Shown here: positions 1 through 9,296 of the stretch, one piece after another | Position numbering within the stretch: position 1 is the first letter of the stretch | How the letters are laid out: every line of letters begins with the position of its first letter | Source of the DNA: Lactobacillus kalixensis DSM 16043 | GTDB taxonomy: Bacteria > Bacillota > Bacilli > Lactobacillales > Lactobacillaceae | DNA length: 64,000 nucleotides | Reading direction: 5' to 3' | Assembly: GCF_001434335.1 (NCBI RefSeq) | Contig: NZ_AZFM01000003.1 | Span: 1 to 64,000 of the forward strand | Notes under the pieces: model-generated | Told to the model about the DNA's origin: nothing | The model's input: the letters and a program-made list of their open reading frames with translations, nothing else | Database searches by the model: none | Program-made: the position numbers and the translations under genes

Positions 1-53
1 ATGACCTTTTTTAATTTAGGACATAGTGTCCAACTTCATTTTACAATCGGCCG

Positions 54-91
54 AAAAAAGAGTTATTTGAAAATAAATAACTCTTTTTTTC
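54..91 (+). terminator. Rho-independent terminator before the S10 operon
   Basis: A-rich left arm ending GAGTTATTT, short loop, complementary AAATAACTC followed by seven T residues. It would end transcription entering from the left and insulate the S10 promoter. Bases 1-53 carry no gene I can identify. Confidence 0.8.
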
Positions 92-124
92 TGCAAAAAA
101 ATTCGAGAAACATAAGTGAAACCC

Positions 125-153
125 TTGATATTTAAGGGGAGACCAAGTACAAT
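125..153 (+). promoter_or_regulatory. S10 operon promoter
   Basis: TTGATA at 125-130 and TACAAT at 148-153 with a 17-base spacer, directly after the terminator. A weaker second candidate is TTGGGC at 167-172 with TAGAAT at 190-195, also 17 bases apart. Start sites are inferred. Confidence 0.75.
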
Positions 154-159
154 AGTCTT

Positions 160-313
160 TGTGCATTTGGGCAAGTCTGCTCTAATGCCTAGAATTGTTG
201 TAAAGCGTTGACGCAAAAGGTTGCGGCACGCCAGGCTGCATTGCCACAGTGGTGTGCAGGGAATTTTTGCCGAGCTAGTCATCTTTTAAAGAAGACGTTA
301 AGGAGGTAATTTA
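160..313 (+). promoter_or_regulatory. Structured 5' leader of rpsJ
   Basis: About 150 untranslated bases lie between the promoter and rpsJ. They can fold: GCACGCC at 226-232 pairs with GGTGTGC at 251-257 (one G-U), enclosing a GGC/GCC mini-helix at 234-245, and a small GCG/CGC hairpin lies at 205-214. S10 leaders in other bacteria bind a ribosomal protein for autoregulation. That role here is inference, since I do not recognise the fold as a named family. Confidence 0.5.
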
Positions 314-622
314 ATGGCAAGTCAAACAATTCGTATTAGACTTAAGTCTTACGAACATGGTATTCTCGATGAATCAGCTGCTAAGATCGTAGCTAGCGCA
401 AAGAGAACTGGTGCAGAAATTTCAGGTCCAGTTCCTCTTCCAACTGAAAGAACTTTGTTCACTGTTCTTCGTTCACCACACAAGAACAAGGACTCACGTG
501 AACAATTCGAAATGCGCACTCACAAGCGTTTAATCGACATTTTGAATCCAACACCTAAGACTGTTGATTCATTAATGAAGCTTGATCTTCCAAGTGGCGT
601 AGACATCGAAATCAAATTGTAA
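314..622 (+). CDS. rpsJ: 30S ribosomal protein S10
   Basis: S10, 102 residues, the usual length. It binds the head of the 30S subunit and also works with NusB in transcription antitermination. The sequence is clear full-length S10, with [10 protein letters not shown] at the N terminus and the long flexible loop around residues 45-65. AGGAGG at 301-306 sits 7 bases before the ATG. It is the first gene of the S10-spc-alpha superoperon. Confidence 0.98.
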   Translation: MASQTIRIRLKSYEHGILDESAAKIVASAKRTGAEISGPVPLPTERTLFTVLRSPHKNKDSREQFEMRTHKRLIDILNPTPKTVDSLMKLDLPSGVDIEIKL

Positions 623-645
623 TTTAAATAGAAAGAGGTGTAATC

Positions 646-1284
646 ATGACCAAAGGAATCTTAGGAAGAAAAGTTGGTATGACTCAAATCTTCACTAAAG
701 ATGGTATCCTTGTTCCAGTAACTGTTATTGAAGCAACTCCTAACGTTGTTATGCAAGTTAAGACTGTTGAATCAGACGGTTACGAAGCAGTTCAATTGGG
801 TTACCAAGACAAGCGTGAAGTATTGAGCAACAAACCAGAAAAAGGTCATGCTGATAAGGCAAAGACTTCACCTAAGCGCTTCATTCGGGAAATCCGCGGT
901 GTTGAGCTTAAGGACTACGAAGTCGGCTCAGAAGTTACTGTGGATACATTCAAGGAAGGTGACGTTGTAGACGTTACTGGTACTTCAAGAGGTCATGGAT
1001 ACCAAGGTAACATTAAGCGTTGGGGTCAATCCAGAGGTCCAGAAACTCACGGTTCAAGATACCACAGAATTCCTGGTTCAATGGGGTCAATCATTAACCG
1101 TGTACCAAAGGGTAAGAAATTACCAGGTCACATGGGCGTTAAGACTGTTACTATTGAAAATTTAGTTGTTGAAAAAGTTGTAGCAGATAAGAATGTATTA
1201 ATGATTAAGGGTAACGTTCCAGGTGCTAAGAATTCATTAATCGTTGTTAAGACTGCTTCTAAATCTGAAGATGCTGCTAAGTAG
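646..1284 (+). CDS. rplC: 50S ribosomal protein L3
   Basis: L3, 212 residues, one of the early 50S assembly proteins, whose loop reaches toward the peptidyl transferase centre. The conserved [13 protein letters not shown] segment, containing the Gln that is methylated in some bacteria, is present near residue 115. ATG is preceded by GAGGTG. It is the second S10-operon gene, 23 bases after rpsJ. Confidence 0.98.
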   Translation: MTKGILGRKVGMTQIFTKDGILVPVTVIEATPNVVMQVKTVESDGYEAVQLGYQDKREVLSNKPEKGHADKAKTSPKRFIREIRGVELKDYEVGSEVTVDTFKEGDVVDVTGTSRGHGYQGNIKRWGQSRGPETHGSRYHRIPGSMGSIINRVPKGKKLPGHMGVKTVTIENLVVEKVVADKNVLMIKGNVPGAKNSLIVVKTASKSEDAAK

Positions 1285-1298
1285 GAAGGAGGACTAGA

Positions 1299-1916
1299 AT
1301 GGCTAATTTTAAAGTTATCGATCAAAACGGTAAAGACTCTGGTGAAGTTACTTTAAACGACAAGGTTTTTGGTATTGAACCTAACGAAAGCGTTGTTTTT
1401 GACGCAATTATTAGACAAAGAGCTGGTAAGCGCCAAGGTACTTCAAAGGTTAAGAATAGATCTGCTGTTCGCGGCGGTGGTAAGAAGCCTTGGAGACAAA
1501 AGGGTACTGGTCGTGCTCGTCAAGGTTCTATCAGATCTCCACAATGGCGTGGTGGTGGTGTAGTATTTGGTCCAACACCTCGTTCTTACGCATACAGCAT
1601 GCCAAGAAAGCAACGTCGTTTGGCTATTAAGTCAGTTCTTTCCCAAAAGTTGCTTGATAAGGACTTAATTGTTTTAGACAAGTTGACCATGTCAGCTCCT
1701 AAGACTAAGGAATTTGTTGCTATGTTAAACAGCTTGAATGTTGAAGGTAAGGCATTAGTTGTTTCAGACGACAAGAATGTTCAACTTTCAGCAAGAAACT
1801 TGACTAAGGTTAAGGTTGTTCCAGTTAACGGTTTAAACGTTGTTGACGCAGTTAACTACGACAAGTTGATCTTATCTCAAGATGCTGTAAAGAGAATTGA
1901 GGAGGTTTTGGCTTAA
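1299..1916 (+). CDS. rplD: 50S ribosomal protein L4
   Basis: L4, 205 residues, lines the nascent peptide exit tunnel. The basic, glycine-rich tunnel loop ([19 protein letters not shown]) is intact around residues 60-79, the region where macrolide-resistance changes arise in other species. L4 is the usual autoregulator of S10 operons in some bacteria. An AGGAGG site precedes the ATG. The stop codon overlaps the rplW start by one base. Confidence 0.98.
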   Translation: MANFKVIDQNGKDSGEVTLNDKVFGIEPNESVVFDAIIRQRAGKRQGTSKVKNRSAVRGGGKKPWRQKGTGRARQGSIRSPQWRGGGVVFGPTPRSYAYSMPRKQRRLAIKSVLSQKLLDKDLIVLDKLTMSAPKTKEFVAMLNSLNVEGKALVVSDDKNVQLSARNLTKVKVVPVNGLNVVDAVNYDKLILSQDAVKRIEEVLA

Positions 1917-2218
1917 TGAACGCACGCGATATCATTTTAAGACCTGTCATTACTGAAAAGTCCACGAACTTAATGGATGATAAGAAGTACACTTTCGACG
2001 TGCTTTTAACTGCAACCAAATCTCAAGTTCGCAACGCTGTTGAAGAAATCTTCGATGTTAAGGTTAAGAGCGTTAACATTATGAACGTTCGTGGTAAGGA
2101 CAAGCGAGTAGGTCGTTACACTGGTAAGACTGCTCGTCGTAGAAAGGCAATCGTTACTTTAACTAACGATTCAAACGACATCAAGATTTTCCAAGACGAA
2201 AGTAATTCAGAAGATTAG
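1916..2218 (+). CDS. rplW: 50S ribosomal protein L23
   Basis: L23, 100 residues, sits at the exit of the 50S tunnel and is the docking point for SRP and trigger factor. Family hallmarks are the N-terminal RPVITEKST and the basic [20 protein letters not shown] stretch. It begins on the last base of the rplD stop, so translation is probably coupled; the site GAGGAGG lies inside the end of rplD. Confidence 0.98.
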   Translation: MNARDIILRPVITEKSTNLMDDKKYTFDVLLTATKSQVRNAVEEIFDVKVKSVNIMNVRGKDKRVGRYTGKTARRRKAIVTLTNDSNDIKIFQDESNSED

Positions 2219-2236
2219 TAATAGGAGGTCAGTCAA

Positions 2237-3073
2237 TTGGCTATTAAGATTTACAAGCCAACCACAAATGGTCGCCGTAATATGACTTCTTCAGACTTTG
2301 CAGAAATTACTAAGAGTAAGCCAGAACGTACTTTGCTCGAAAGTAAGTCACACACTGCAGGTCGTAACTCATACGGTCATATTACTAGTAGACACCGTGG
2401 TGGTGGTCACAAGCAAAAGTACCGTATCATCGACTTTAAGCGTAACAAGGACAACGCAAAGGCAGTTGTAAAGGCAATCGAATACGATCCAAACAGAACT
2501 GCTAACATTGCTCTTCTTCACTACACTGATGGTATTAAGGCTTACATTATCGCACCTAAAGGTTTAAAGGTTGGCGATGTTGTTGAATCAGGTGAATCTG
2601 TAGATATCAGACCTGGTAACGCATTACCATTGAAGAACATTCCTACTGGTACTTCAATCCACAATATTGAAATGAGACCAGGTAAGGGTGCTCAACTTGT
2701 AAGAAGTGCTGGTACTTCAGCTCAAGTTTTAGGTTTCGATGGTGCTTACACTTTAGTTAGATTACAAAGTGGTGAAGTTCGTAAGATTTTATCAGAATGT
2801 CGTGCAACTATCGGCGTTGTTGGTAACGAACAACACTCATTAATCCAATTAGGTAAAGCTGGTCGTAGCCGTTGGTTGGGCAAGCGTCCTCAATCACGTG
2901 GTTCTGTAATGAACCCTAACGATCACCCACACGGTGGTGGTGAAGGTAAGGCTCCAGTTGGTCGTCCACAACCTATGACTCCATGGGGTAAGAAGTCTCG
3001 TGGTATCAAGACTAGAAACGTTAAGAAGGCTAGCGAGAAGTTAATTATTCGTCACCGTAAGGGTAGCAAGTAA
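2237..3073 (+). CDS. rplB: 50S ribosomal protein L2
   Basis: L2, 278 residues, needed for subunit joining and close to the peptidyl transferase centre. The signature region with [13 protein letters not shown], including the conserved His, is complete near residue 225. The start is TTG with AGGAGG upstream; the next ATG in frame (2282) lies 15 codons inside the conserved N terminus, so TTG is the right choice. Confidence 0.97.
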   Translation: MAIKIYKPTTNGRRNMTSSDFAEITKSKPERTLLESKSHTAGRNSYGHITSRHRGGGHKQKYRIIDFKRNKDNAKAVVKAIEYDPNRTANIALLHYTDGIKAYIIAPKGLKVGDVVESGESVDIRPGNALPLKNIPTGTSIHNIEMRPGKGAQLVRSAGTSAQVLGFDGAYTLVRLQSGEVRKILSECRATIGVVGNEQHSLIQLGKAGRSRWLGKRPQSRGSVMNPNDHPHGGGEGKAPVGRPQPMTPWGKKSRGIKTRNVKKASEKLIIRHRKGSK

Positions 3074-3091
3074 CAGAAGGAGGGTTAATTA

Positions 3092-3370
3092 ATGAGCCGT
3101 AGTATTAAAAAAGGTCCTTTTGCTGATGCATCCTTGTTAAAAAAGGTTGATGCACAACAAAGCGCAGAAAAGAAGCAAGTTATTAAGACTTGGTCACGTC
3201 GTTCAACTATTTTCCCTTCCTTTGTTGGTTTGACTATAGCTGTTTACGATGGTAGAAAACACGTACCTGTATACGTAACTGAAGATATGGTTGGTCATAA
3301 GTTAGGTGAATTTGTTCCAACAAGAACTTTCCGTGGACACAAGGCATCTGACGACAAGGCTACTAAGTAG
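3092..3370 (+). CDS. rpsS: 30S ribosomal protein S19
   Basis: S19, 92 residues, forms a complex with S13 in the 30S head and contacts the A-site region and the B1a intersubunit bridge. It has the family start [10 protein letters not shown] and the C-terminal [16 protein letters not shown] motif. AAGGAGGG precedes the ATG. Order L2-S19-L22-S3 is the standard S10 operon order. Confidence 0.98.
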   Translation: MSRSIKKGPFADASLLKKVDAQQSAEKKQVIKTWSRRSTIFPSFVGLTIAVYDGRKHVPVYVTEDMVGHKLGEFVPTRTFRGHKASDDKATK

Positions 3371-3389
3371 AGGAAGGAGACACATCTAA

Positions 3390-3743
3390 ATGGCAGAACA
3401 AATTAGTTCAGCTAAGGCAGAAGCAAGAACTGTCCGCATCGCTCCAAGAAAAGCACGTTTGGTTATTGACTTAATCCGTGGTAAGAGCGTTGCTGAAGCA
3501 TTGGCAATCTTGGAATTTACGCCTAGAGCTGCTTCCCCAATCGTTGAAAAGGTATTGCGTTCAGCAATCGCTAACGCAGAACACAACTACGATCTTGAAA
3601 GTGCTAACCTTTACGTATCTGAAGCATACGTAAATGAAGGTGCTACTTTAAAGAGATTCCGTCCTCGTGCTAAGGGTATGGCTTCTCCAATTAACAAGAG
3701 AACTAGTCACGTAGTTGTTGTAGTTTCAGAAAAGAACGATTAA
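3390..3743 (+). CDS. rplV: 50S ribosomal protein L22
   Basis: L22, 117 residues, extends a beta hairpin into the exit tunnel beside L4. The core [17 protein letters not shown] motif and the C-terminal hairpin ([21 protein letters not shown]) are intact. GGAAGGAG lies upstream of the ATG. Confidence 0.98.
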
Positions 3744-3756
3744 GGGAGGTTTATCA

Positions 3757-4419
3757 ATGGGTCAAAAGATTAACCCAAACGGTTTTCGTCTCGGTGTTAT
3801 CCGTGATTGGGAATCAAAATGGTATGCTGACAGAGGTTACAAAGAAACTTTAAACGAAGACCTTCGTATCAGAAAGTTCATTTCAGAAAAATTAAAGGAT
3901 TCCTCTGTTTCAACTGTTGAAATTGAACGTGCAGCTAACAGAATTAACATTTCAATTCATACTTCAAAGCCAGGTATGGTAATTGGTAAAGGTGGTTCTG
4001 AAGTTGAAGCTTTAAGAAGAGATTTAAATGCTTTAACTGGTAAGCAAGTACACATCAACATTGTAGAAATTAAGAAGCCAGATCTTGATGCAGAATTAGT
4101 TGCTGATAGTATCGCTCGTCAATTAGAAGCTCGTGTAGCATTCAGACGTGCAATGCGTCAAGCTACTCAAAGATCAATGCGCGCTGGTGCTAAGGGTATC
4201 AGAGTACAAGTTTCTGGTCGTTTGAATGGTGCTGACATGGCTAGAAGAGAATGGCATACTGAAGGTCGTGTTCCACTTCAAACTTTAAGAGCTGATATTG
4301 ATTACGCTTGGGTAAATGCCTTCACTACTTACGGTGAAATTGGTGTTCAAGTATGGATCAATCGTGGCGAAGTCTTACCAACTCGTAAGAACAAGCCTGC
4401 GAAGGGAGGAAACAAGTAA
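3757..4419 (+). CDS. rpsC: 30S ribosomal protein S3
   Basis: S3, 220 residues, helps form the mRNA entry pore and has helicase-like activity on mRNA. The type 2 KH domain is evident from the [17 protein letters not shown] loop near residues 74-90, followed by the conserved C-terminal domain. AGGGAGG precedes the ATG. Its stop overlaps the rplP start by one base. Confidence 0.98.
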   Translation: MGQKINPNGFRLGVIRDWESKWYADRGYKETLNEDLRIRKFISEKLKDSSVSTVEIERAANRINISIHTSKPGMVIGKGGSEVEALRRDLNALTGKQVHINIVEIKKPDLDAELVADSIARQLEARVAFRRAMRQATQRSMRAGAKGIRVQVSGRLNGADMARREWHTEGRVPLQTLRADIDYAWVNAFTTYGEIGVQVWINRGEVLPTRKNKPAKGGNK

Positions 4420-4859
4420 TGCCTTTAGTACCAAAGCGAGTAAAACACCGTCGTGAATTCCGTGGTAAGATGCGTGGTGCTGCTAAAGGTGGTAAGTATA
4501 TCGCCTTTGGTGAATACGGTTTACAAGCCCTCGAATCACACTGGATTACTAACCGTCAAATCGAAGCTGCCCGTGTTGCAATGACACGTTACATGAAGCG
4601 TGGCGGTAAAGTTTGGATTAGAATTTTCCCTCAAAAATCATACACTGCTAAAGGTGTAGGTGTACGTATGGGTTCTGGTAAAGGTGCACCAGCAGGTTGG
4701 GTAGCTGTAGTTAAGAGAGAAAAGATTATGTTTGAAATTGGTGGCGTTGATGAAGCAACTGCTCGTGAAGCTTTAAGACTTGCTTCAACCAAGTTACCAA
4801 TCAAGACTAAGTTTGTGACTAGAAGTTCGGAAGTAGGTGGCAATTCTAATGAAGGCTAA
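4419..4859 (+). CDS. rplP: 50S ribosomal protein L16
   Basis: L16, 146 residues, contacts the A- and P-site tRNA elbow and organises the central protuberance side of 50S. The family start [20 protein letters not shown] and the [13 protein letters not shown] loop are present. Translation is coupled to rpsC through the one-base overlap, and GGGAGG lies inside the end of rpsC. Confidence 0.98.
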   Translation: MPLVPKRVKHRREFRGKMRGAAKGGKYIAFGEYGLQALESHWITNRQIEAARVAMTRYMKRGGKVWIRIFPQKSYTAKGVGVRMGSGKGAPAGWVAVVKREKIMFEIGGVDEATAREALRLASTKLPIKTKFVTRSSEVGGNSNEG

Positions 4860-5046
4860 AGATATCAGATCATTAACCACTGATCAAATGTTAGAAAAAG
4901 AAAAGCAATACAAAGAAGAACTCTTCAATTTGCGTTTCCAACAAGCAACGGGTCAATTAGAAAACACCGCTCGCTTGAGCAAAGTCCGTAAAAACATCGC
5001 AAGAATCAAGACTATTCTTAGCGAAAAAGCATTAGAACAAAATTAA
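4849..5046 (+). CDS. rpmC: 50S ribosomal protein L29
   Basis: L29, 65 residues from the ATG at 4849, two long helices at the tunnel exit. The family motif [20 protein letters not shown] is present. A GTG four codons upstream (4837) is possible, but the ATG gives the usual family length. The gene overlaps the end of rplP by 11 bases, which fits translational coupling. Confidence 0.95.
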   Translation: MKAKDIRSLTTDQMLEKEKQYKEELFNLRFQQATGQLENTARLSKVRKNIARIKTILSEKALEQN

Positions 5047-5064
5047 TGGAAGGGAGCAATTAAC

Positions 5065-5331
5065 TTGAGCGAATCAATCGAAAGAAATCGTCGTCACGTA
5101 TATCAAGGTCGAGTTGTTTCAGATAAGATGGACAAGACTATTACTGTAGTTGTCGACACTTACAAGAACCACCCTGTTTACAGCAAGCGTTTTAAGTACT
5201 CAAAGAAGTTCTACGCACAAGACGAAAATAATGAAGCTAAAGTTGGAGATACTGTTCGTATCATGGAAACCCGTCCATTATCTCGCACAAAGCGCTTCCG
5301 TTTAGTTAAGATTGTTAAGAGATCTGTTTAA
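5065..5331 (+). CDS. rpsQ: 30S ribosomal protein S17
   Basis: S17, 88 residues, a primary 16S rRNA binder with an OB fold. The motif [14 protein letters not shown] near residue 16 is characteristic. The start is TTG, with AAGGGAG upstream; no ATG in frame would leave a complete protein. Confidence 0.97.
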   Translation: MSESIERNRRHVYQGRVVSDKMDKTITVVVDTYKNHPVYSKRFKYSKKFYAQDENNEAKVGDTVRIMETRPLSRTKRFRLVKIVKRSV

Positions 5332-5364
5332 TTTTTACGGATTTACTGAAGGGAGGATTTCACA

Positions 5365-5733
5365 GTGATTCAAAACGAATCTCGTTTAAAGGTTGCTGAT
5401 AACTCTGGTGCCAGAGAACTCTTAGTCATCAGAGTCTTAGGTGGTTCAAAGCGTAAGACTGGTAATATTGGTGACATCGTAGTAGCCACTGTTAAGCAAG
5501 CAACACCAGGTGGCGTTGTCAAAAAAGGTGACGTCGTAAAAGCTGTCATTGTCAGAACAAAATCAGGCGCACGTCGTGAAGATGGTTCATACATCAAGTT
5601 CGACGAAAATGCTGGCGTAATTATTAACGCTGATAAGAGCCCTCGTGGTACTCGTATCTTTGGGCCAGTTGCACGTGAATTGCGTGAACACGACTACATG
5701 AAGATCGTGTCTCTTGCCCCTGAAGTTTTATAA
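5365..5733 (+). CDS. rplN: 50S ribosomal protein L14
   Basis: L14, 122 residues, forms part of intersubunit bridges and is the docking site for the silencing factor RsfS. It starts [20 protein letters not shown] and has the AVIVRTKSG motif. The start is GTG with AGGGAGG upstream. First gene of the spc section, with no separate promoter visible. Confidence 0.98.
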   Translation: MIQNESRLKVADNSGARELLVIRVLGGSKRKTGNIGDIVVATVKQATPGGVVKKGDVVKAVIVRTKSGARREDGSYIKFDENAGVIINADKSPRGTRIFGPVARELREHDYMKIVSLAPEVL

Positions 5734-5752
5734 TTGTTAGTGAGGTGCACTG

Positions 5753-5986
5753 ATGTTTGTTAAAACTGGTGACAAAGTAAAGGTCATTGCCGGTAAAGAT
5801 AAAGGTAAAGAAGGTACTGTTCTTTCAGTTAACGTTAAGAAGAACCGCGTTGTTGTTAAGGGCGTTAACATGATCAAGAAACACCAAAAGCCTTCACAAA
5901 CCAATGCAAATGGTGGTGTAGTTGAATCAGAAGGTTCAATCCACGCATCAAATGTTAAGGTTATTTCAAAGGCAGATAATAAGTAG
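5753..5986 (+). CDS. rplX: 50S ribosomal protein L24
   Basis: L24, an early 50S assembly initiator. A KOW motif ([16 protein letters not shown]) lies at residues 9-24. At 77 residues it is clearly shorter than the roughly 103 residues of Bacillus and E. coli L24 and lacks their C-terminal extension. The stop is clean and the next gene follows normally, so I take this as a natural short form. Confidence 0.96.
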   Translation: MFVKTGDKVKVIAGKDKGKEGTVLSVNVKKNRVVVKGVNMIKKHQKPSQTNANGGVVESEGSIHASNVKVISKADNK

Positions 5987-6000
5987 AAGGGAGGACGCAA

Positions 6001-6543
6001 ATGGCAAGTTATTTAGCTACAGAATACAAAGAAAAAGTTATGCCTGCATTGCAAGAAAAGTTTAACTACAATTCAGTAATGCAAGTACCAAAGATCGACA
6101 AGATCGTCTTAAACATGGGTGTTGGTGACGCTGTTTCTAACGCAAAGAACTTAGACGAAGCTGTTGAAGAATTAACTTTGATTTCAGGTCAAAAGCCATT
6201 AATCACTAAGGCTAAGAAATCAATCGCTAACTTCCGTTTACGTGAAGGTATGTCTATTGGTGCTAAGGTAACCCTTAGAGGCGATAGAATGTACGATTTC
6301 TTATACAAGTTGATCAATGTTTCTCTTCCACGTGTTCGTGACTTCCGTGGTGTTTCAGATCGTTCATTTGACGGTCGTGGTAACTACACTTTAGGTATTA
6401 AGGAACAATTGATCTTCCCAGAAATCGATTTCGATAAAGTAAATCGTACTAGAGGCTTGGATATTGTTATTGTTACTACTGCCAAAACTGATGAAGAAGC
6501 CCATGAACTTTTAGGTCAATTTGGTATGCCTTTTACAAAGTAA
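6001..6543 (+). CDS. rplE: 50S ribosomal protein L5
   Basis: L5, 180 residues, binds 5S rRNA and contacts P-site tRNA in the central protuberance. The motif [11 protein letters not shown], the [13 protein letters not shown] region and the C-terminal [14 protein letters not shown] are intact. AAGGGAGG precedes the ATG. Confidence 0.98.
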   Translation: MASYLATEYKEKVMPALQEKFNYNSVMQVPKIDKIVLNMGVGDAVSNAKNLDEAVEELTLISGQKPLITKAKKSIANFRLREGMSIGAKVTLRGDRMYDFLYKLINVSLPRVRDFRGVSDRSFDGRGNYTLGIKEQLIFPEIDFDKVNRTRGLDIVIVTTAKTDEEAHELLGQFGMPFTK

Positions 6544-6556
6544 TTGGAGGATATTA

Positions 6557-6742
6557 ATGGCTAAAACATCACAAAAAGTTAGAAATCATCGTCCTGCTAA
6601 GTTCTCTTCACGTGAATACACACGTTGCGAGAGATGTGGTCGTCCACACTCCGTATACCGCAAGTTCGGTTTATGCCGTATTTGCCTTAAGGAATTAGCA
6701 CACAAGGGTCAAATTCCTGGTCTTAAAAAGGCTAGTTGGTAG
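6557..6742 (+). CDS. rpsN: 30S ribosomal protein S14, zinc-binding type
   Basis: S14, 61 residues from the ATG at 6557, with TTGGAGG upstream. Cysteines 24, 27, 40 and 43 form a complete zinc ribbon, so this is the C+ (type Z) form that lower-GC Gram-positives use when zinc is adequate. A zinc-independent paralogue, if there is one, is not in this window. Confidence 0.97.
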   Translation: MAKTSQKVRNHRPAKFSSREYTRCERCGRPHSVYRKFGLCRICLKELAHKGQIPGLKKASW

Positions 6743-6766
6743 TATACGGTTAGGAGGATAGCATAA

Positions 6767-7165
6767 ATGGTTATGACAGATCCGATCGCAGATTACTTAA
6801 CTCGAATCAGAAACGCCAACATGGCTAAGCACGATTCAGTTGAAATTCCTGCATCAAACATCAAGAAGTCAATTTCAGAAATTTTAAAGCGTGAAGGCTT
6901 CATCCGCGACTACGAAGTTGTAGATGACAACAAGCAAGGCGTTATCAAAGTTCTATTGAAGTATGGTCCAAACGGAGAACGCGTAATCTCAGGTTTGAAG
7001 CGTATTTCTAAGCCAGGTCTTAGAAACTACGTTAGTGCTGAAGATTTACCTAAGGTTCTTAATGGTTTAGGTATTGCCATCGTTTCTACTTCTGCCGGTG
7101 TTATTACTGACAAAGAAGCTCGACAAAAGGGCGTTGGCGGCGAAGTTATCGCTTACGTTTGGTAA
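6767..7165 (+). CDS. rpsH: 30S ribosomal protein S8
   Basis: S8, 132 residues, binds helix 21 of 16S rRNA and in E. coli represses the spc operon by binding a mimic near rplE. The N-terminal [15 protein letters not shown] and the C-terminal [11 protein letters not shown] are diagnostic. AGGAGG at 6752-6757 fits the ATG at 6767 better than the second ATG at 6773. Confidence 0.98.
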   Translation: MVMTDPIADYLTRIRNANMAKHDSVEIPASNIKKSISEILKREGFIRDYEVVDDNKQGVIKVLLKYGPNGERVISGLKRISKPGLRNYVSAEDLPKVLNGLGIAIVSTSAGVITDKEARQKGVGGEVIAYVW

Positions 7166-7189
7166 TTCTGACAGAAAGGAGAAAATTCA

Positions 7190-7720
7190 ATGAGCCGTAT
7201 TGGTTTAAAGACTATTGAAGTACCTGACAGTGTCACTGTTACCAAGGAAGGCGACAACATCACTGTTAAGGGCCCTAAGGGTGAATTGACAAGATACTTC
7301 GATCCAAAGATTAAGTTCGAACAAAAAGATGGCGAAATTAACTTTAGCCGTACTAGTGAAAGTGATAAAGCTCTTCACGGTACTGAAAGAGCTAATTTAG
7401 CATCAATGATCGAAGGTGTTGTTGATGGTTACAAGAAGACTTTGAAGTTAATCGGTGTTGGTTACCGTGCTCAAGCACAAGGTAACAAGATTACTTTGAA
7501 TGTTGGTTACTCACACCCAGTTGTTTTGACTGCACCTGAAGGTGTTACTGTTAAGACTCCATCAGCTACTGATGTAGAAGTTGAAGGAATCTCTAAGCAA
7601 CACGTAGGTCAATTTGCAGCCGAAATCCGCGCCGTACGTGCACCTGAACCTTATAAGGGTAAGGGTATTCGTTACACTGACGAATACGTACGTCGTAAGG
7701 AAGGTAAGACTGGTAAGTAA
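7190..7720 (+). CDS. rplF: 50S ribosomal protein L6
   Basis: L6, 176 residues, near the GTPase-associated centre. Two homologous domains are visible, and the C-terminal [11 protein letters not shown] motif is complete. AAAGGAGA precedes the ATG. Confidence 0.98.
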   Translation: MSRIGLKTIEVPDSVTVTKEGDNITVKGPKGELTRYFDPKIKFEQKDGEINFSRTSESDKALHGTERANLASMIEGVVDGYKKTLKLIGVGYRAQAQGNKITLNVGYSHPVVLTAPEGVTVKTPSATDVEVEGISKQHVGQFAAEIRAVRAPEPYKGKGIRYTDEYVRRKEGKTGK

Positions 7721-7746
7721 TAGTTAGTTATTTTTGAGGTGAAATT

Positions 7747-8106
7747 GTGATTTCAAAACCAGATAAAAACAAATTACGCTTAAAGCGTCATAAACGTATT
7801 CGTGATAAGATTTCTGGGACCGCTGAGCGCCCACGCTTAAGTATCTTTCGTTCAAACAAAAACATCTACGCTCAATTAATTGATGACGTAGCGGGTGTAA
7901 CGCTTGCAAGTGCCTCAACTTTGGATAAGTCTGTTTCACAAGACGCTAACAAAGTAGAACAAGCCGCAGCTGTTGGTAAAGCAATTGCTGAAGCAGCAAA
8001 GGCAAAGAACATTTCAAACGTTGTATTTGATAGAAGTGGTTACTTATACCACGGCCGTATTTCAGCTTTGGCAGATGCCGCTCGTGAAAACGGATTAGAT
8101 TTCTAG
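7747..8106 (+). CDS. rplR: 50S ribosomal protein L18
   Basis: L18, 119 residues, binds 5S rRNA together with L5. The motifs [16 protein letters not shown] and the C-terminal [12 protein letters not shown] are characteristic. The start is GTG with TTGAGGTG upstream. Confidence 0.97.
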   Translation: MISKPDKNKLRLKRHKRIRDKISGTAERPRLSIFRSNKNIYAQLIDDVAGVTLASASTLDKSVSQDANKVEQAAAVGKAIAEAAKAKNISNVVFDRSGYLYHGRISALADAARENGLDF

Positions 8107-8121
8107 GAAGGAGAATAACAC

Positions 8122-8631
8122 ATGGCAAACCGCAACGATTCTCGTAATAATCGTAGAAACAAGGACGATATCGAAGATCAATTAGTCGCTGTCAACCGTA
8201 TTACTAAGGTTGTAAAAGGTGGACGTCGGATGAGATTTGCTGCCCTTGTTGTCGTTGGTGACAAGAAAGGCCGTGTAGGTTTCGGTACTGGTAAGGCTCA
8301 AGAAGTCCCAGAAGCAATCCGTAAGGCTGTTGAAGCTGGTAAGAAGAACATGATCAATGTTCCTAAGGTTGGTACTACTATTCCTCACGAAGTAATTGGT
8401 CATTATGGTTCAGGTAACATTATGTTGAAGCCAGCTGAAGCAGGTTCCGGTGTTGCTGCTGGTGGTGCCGTACGTATCGTTATGGATATGGCTGGTATCG
8501 CTGATGTTACTTCTAAATCACTTGGTTCAAACACTCCAATCAACGTTGTTCGTGCAACAATTGATGGTTTGAAGAAGCTTAGAACTAGTGAAGAAGTTGC
8601 AAAACTTCGCCAAATCACGAACGAAGATTAG
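8122..8631 (+). CDS. rpsE: 30S ribosomal protein S5
   Basis: S5, 169 residues, affects decoding accuracy and mRNA entry. The N-terminal double-stranded RNA-binding motif ([16 protein letters not shown]) includes the loop where spectinomycin-resistance changes map in other bacteria. AAGGAGAA precedes the ATG. Confidence 0.98.
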   Translation: MANRNDSRNNRRNKDDIEDQLVAVNRITKVVKGGRRMRFAALVVVGDKKGRVGFGTGKAQEVPEAIRKAVEAGKKNMINVPKVGTTIPHEVIGHYGSGNIMLKPAEAGSGVAAGGAVRIVMDMAGIADVTSKSLGSNTPINVVRATIDGLKKLRTSEEVAKLRQITNED

Positions 8632-8645
8632 GGAGAGGTTACTAG

Positions 8646-8831
8646 ATGACTGATTTAAAAGTTACTTTAATTAGAAGTGTTGCTCACCGTCTACCTAACC
8701 AAAAGAAAGTTGTTAAAGCTCTTGGTTTAGGTCGTATCAGTAGTACTGTTGTCGTTCCTGACAACGCTGCTACTCGCGGTGCATTATTGAAAATTGCTCA
8801 CTTAATCTCTGTTGAAGAGATTAACAAATAA
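8646..8831 (+). CDS. rpmD: 50S ribosomal protein L30
   Basis: L30, 61 residues, the normal bacterial size. The segment [21 protein letters not shown] is characteristic. GGGAGAGG precedes the ATG. It lies between S5 and L15 as in all spc operons that retain L30. Confidence 0.96.
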   Translation: MTDLKVTLIRSVAHRLPNQKKVVKALGLGRISSTVVVPDNAATRGALLKIAHLISVEEINK

Positions 8832-8855
8832 TTGAATCAAGGAGGTGCCAAATAA

Positions 8856-9296
8856 ATGAAGCTTCATGAATTACATTCAGCAGAAGGCTCACGTCGTGCA
8901 AGAAAGCGTGTAGGTCGTGGTACTTCAAGTGGTTACGGTAAGACTTCAGGTCGTGGCCAAAAGGGTCAATTAGCTCGTCAAGGTGGTCATACTCGTTTAG
9001 GTTTTGAAGGTGGTCAAATGCCATTATTCAGAACTATGCCTAAGCGTGGTTTCAAGAACGTAAACCGTAAGGAATATGCCATCATTAACTTAGACGATTT
9101 AAACAAATTCGAAGACGGCAGCGAAGTAACTGTTGAAAACTTAAAGGACAATGGCGTAATTAAGAAGGAATTGTCTGGTGTTAAGTTACTTGCTGACGGT
9201 GAAGTAAAGGTTAAATTGACTGTTAAGGTCAACAAAGTTTCCGCAGCTGCTAAGAAGGCAGTTGAAGCTGCCGGCGGAACTGTTGAGGTGATTTAA
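8856..9296 (+). CDS. rplO: 50S ribosomal protein L15
   Basis: L15, 146 residues, a late assembly protein. The glycine/arginine-rich N terminus ([18 protein letters not shown]) and the [17 protein letters not shown] segment are intact. AAGGAGGT precedes the ATG. Its stop overlaps the secY start by one base. Confidence 0.98.
   Translation: MKLHELHSAEGSRRARKRVGRGTSSGYGKTSGRGQKGQLARQGGHTRLGFEGGQMPLFRTMPKRGFKNVNRKEYAIINLDDLNKFEDGSEVTVENLKDNGVIKKELSGVKLLADGEVKVKLTVKVNKVSAAAKKAVEAAGGTVEVI

Noticed and set aside
16-282. Open frame of 88 codons on the minus strand in the S10 leader
   Set aside because: It runs antisense through the terminator, the promoter and the structured leader, has no ribosome site and no recognisable protein features.
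5753-5986. Truncated rplX
   Set aside because: L24 is short, but the KOW core is complete, the stop is clean and the next gene is spaced normally.
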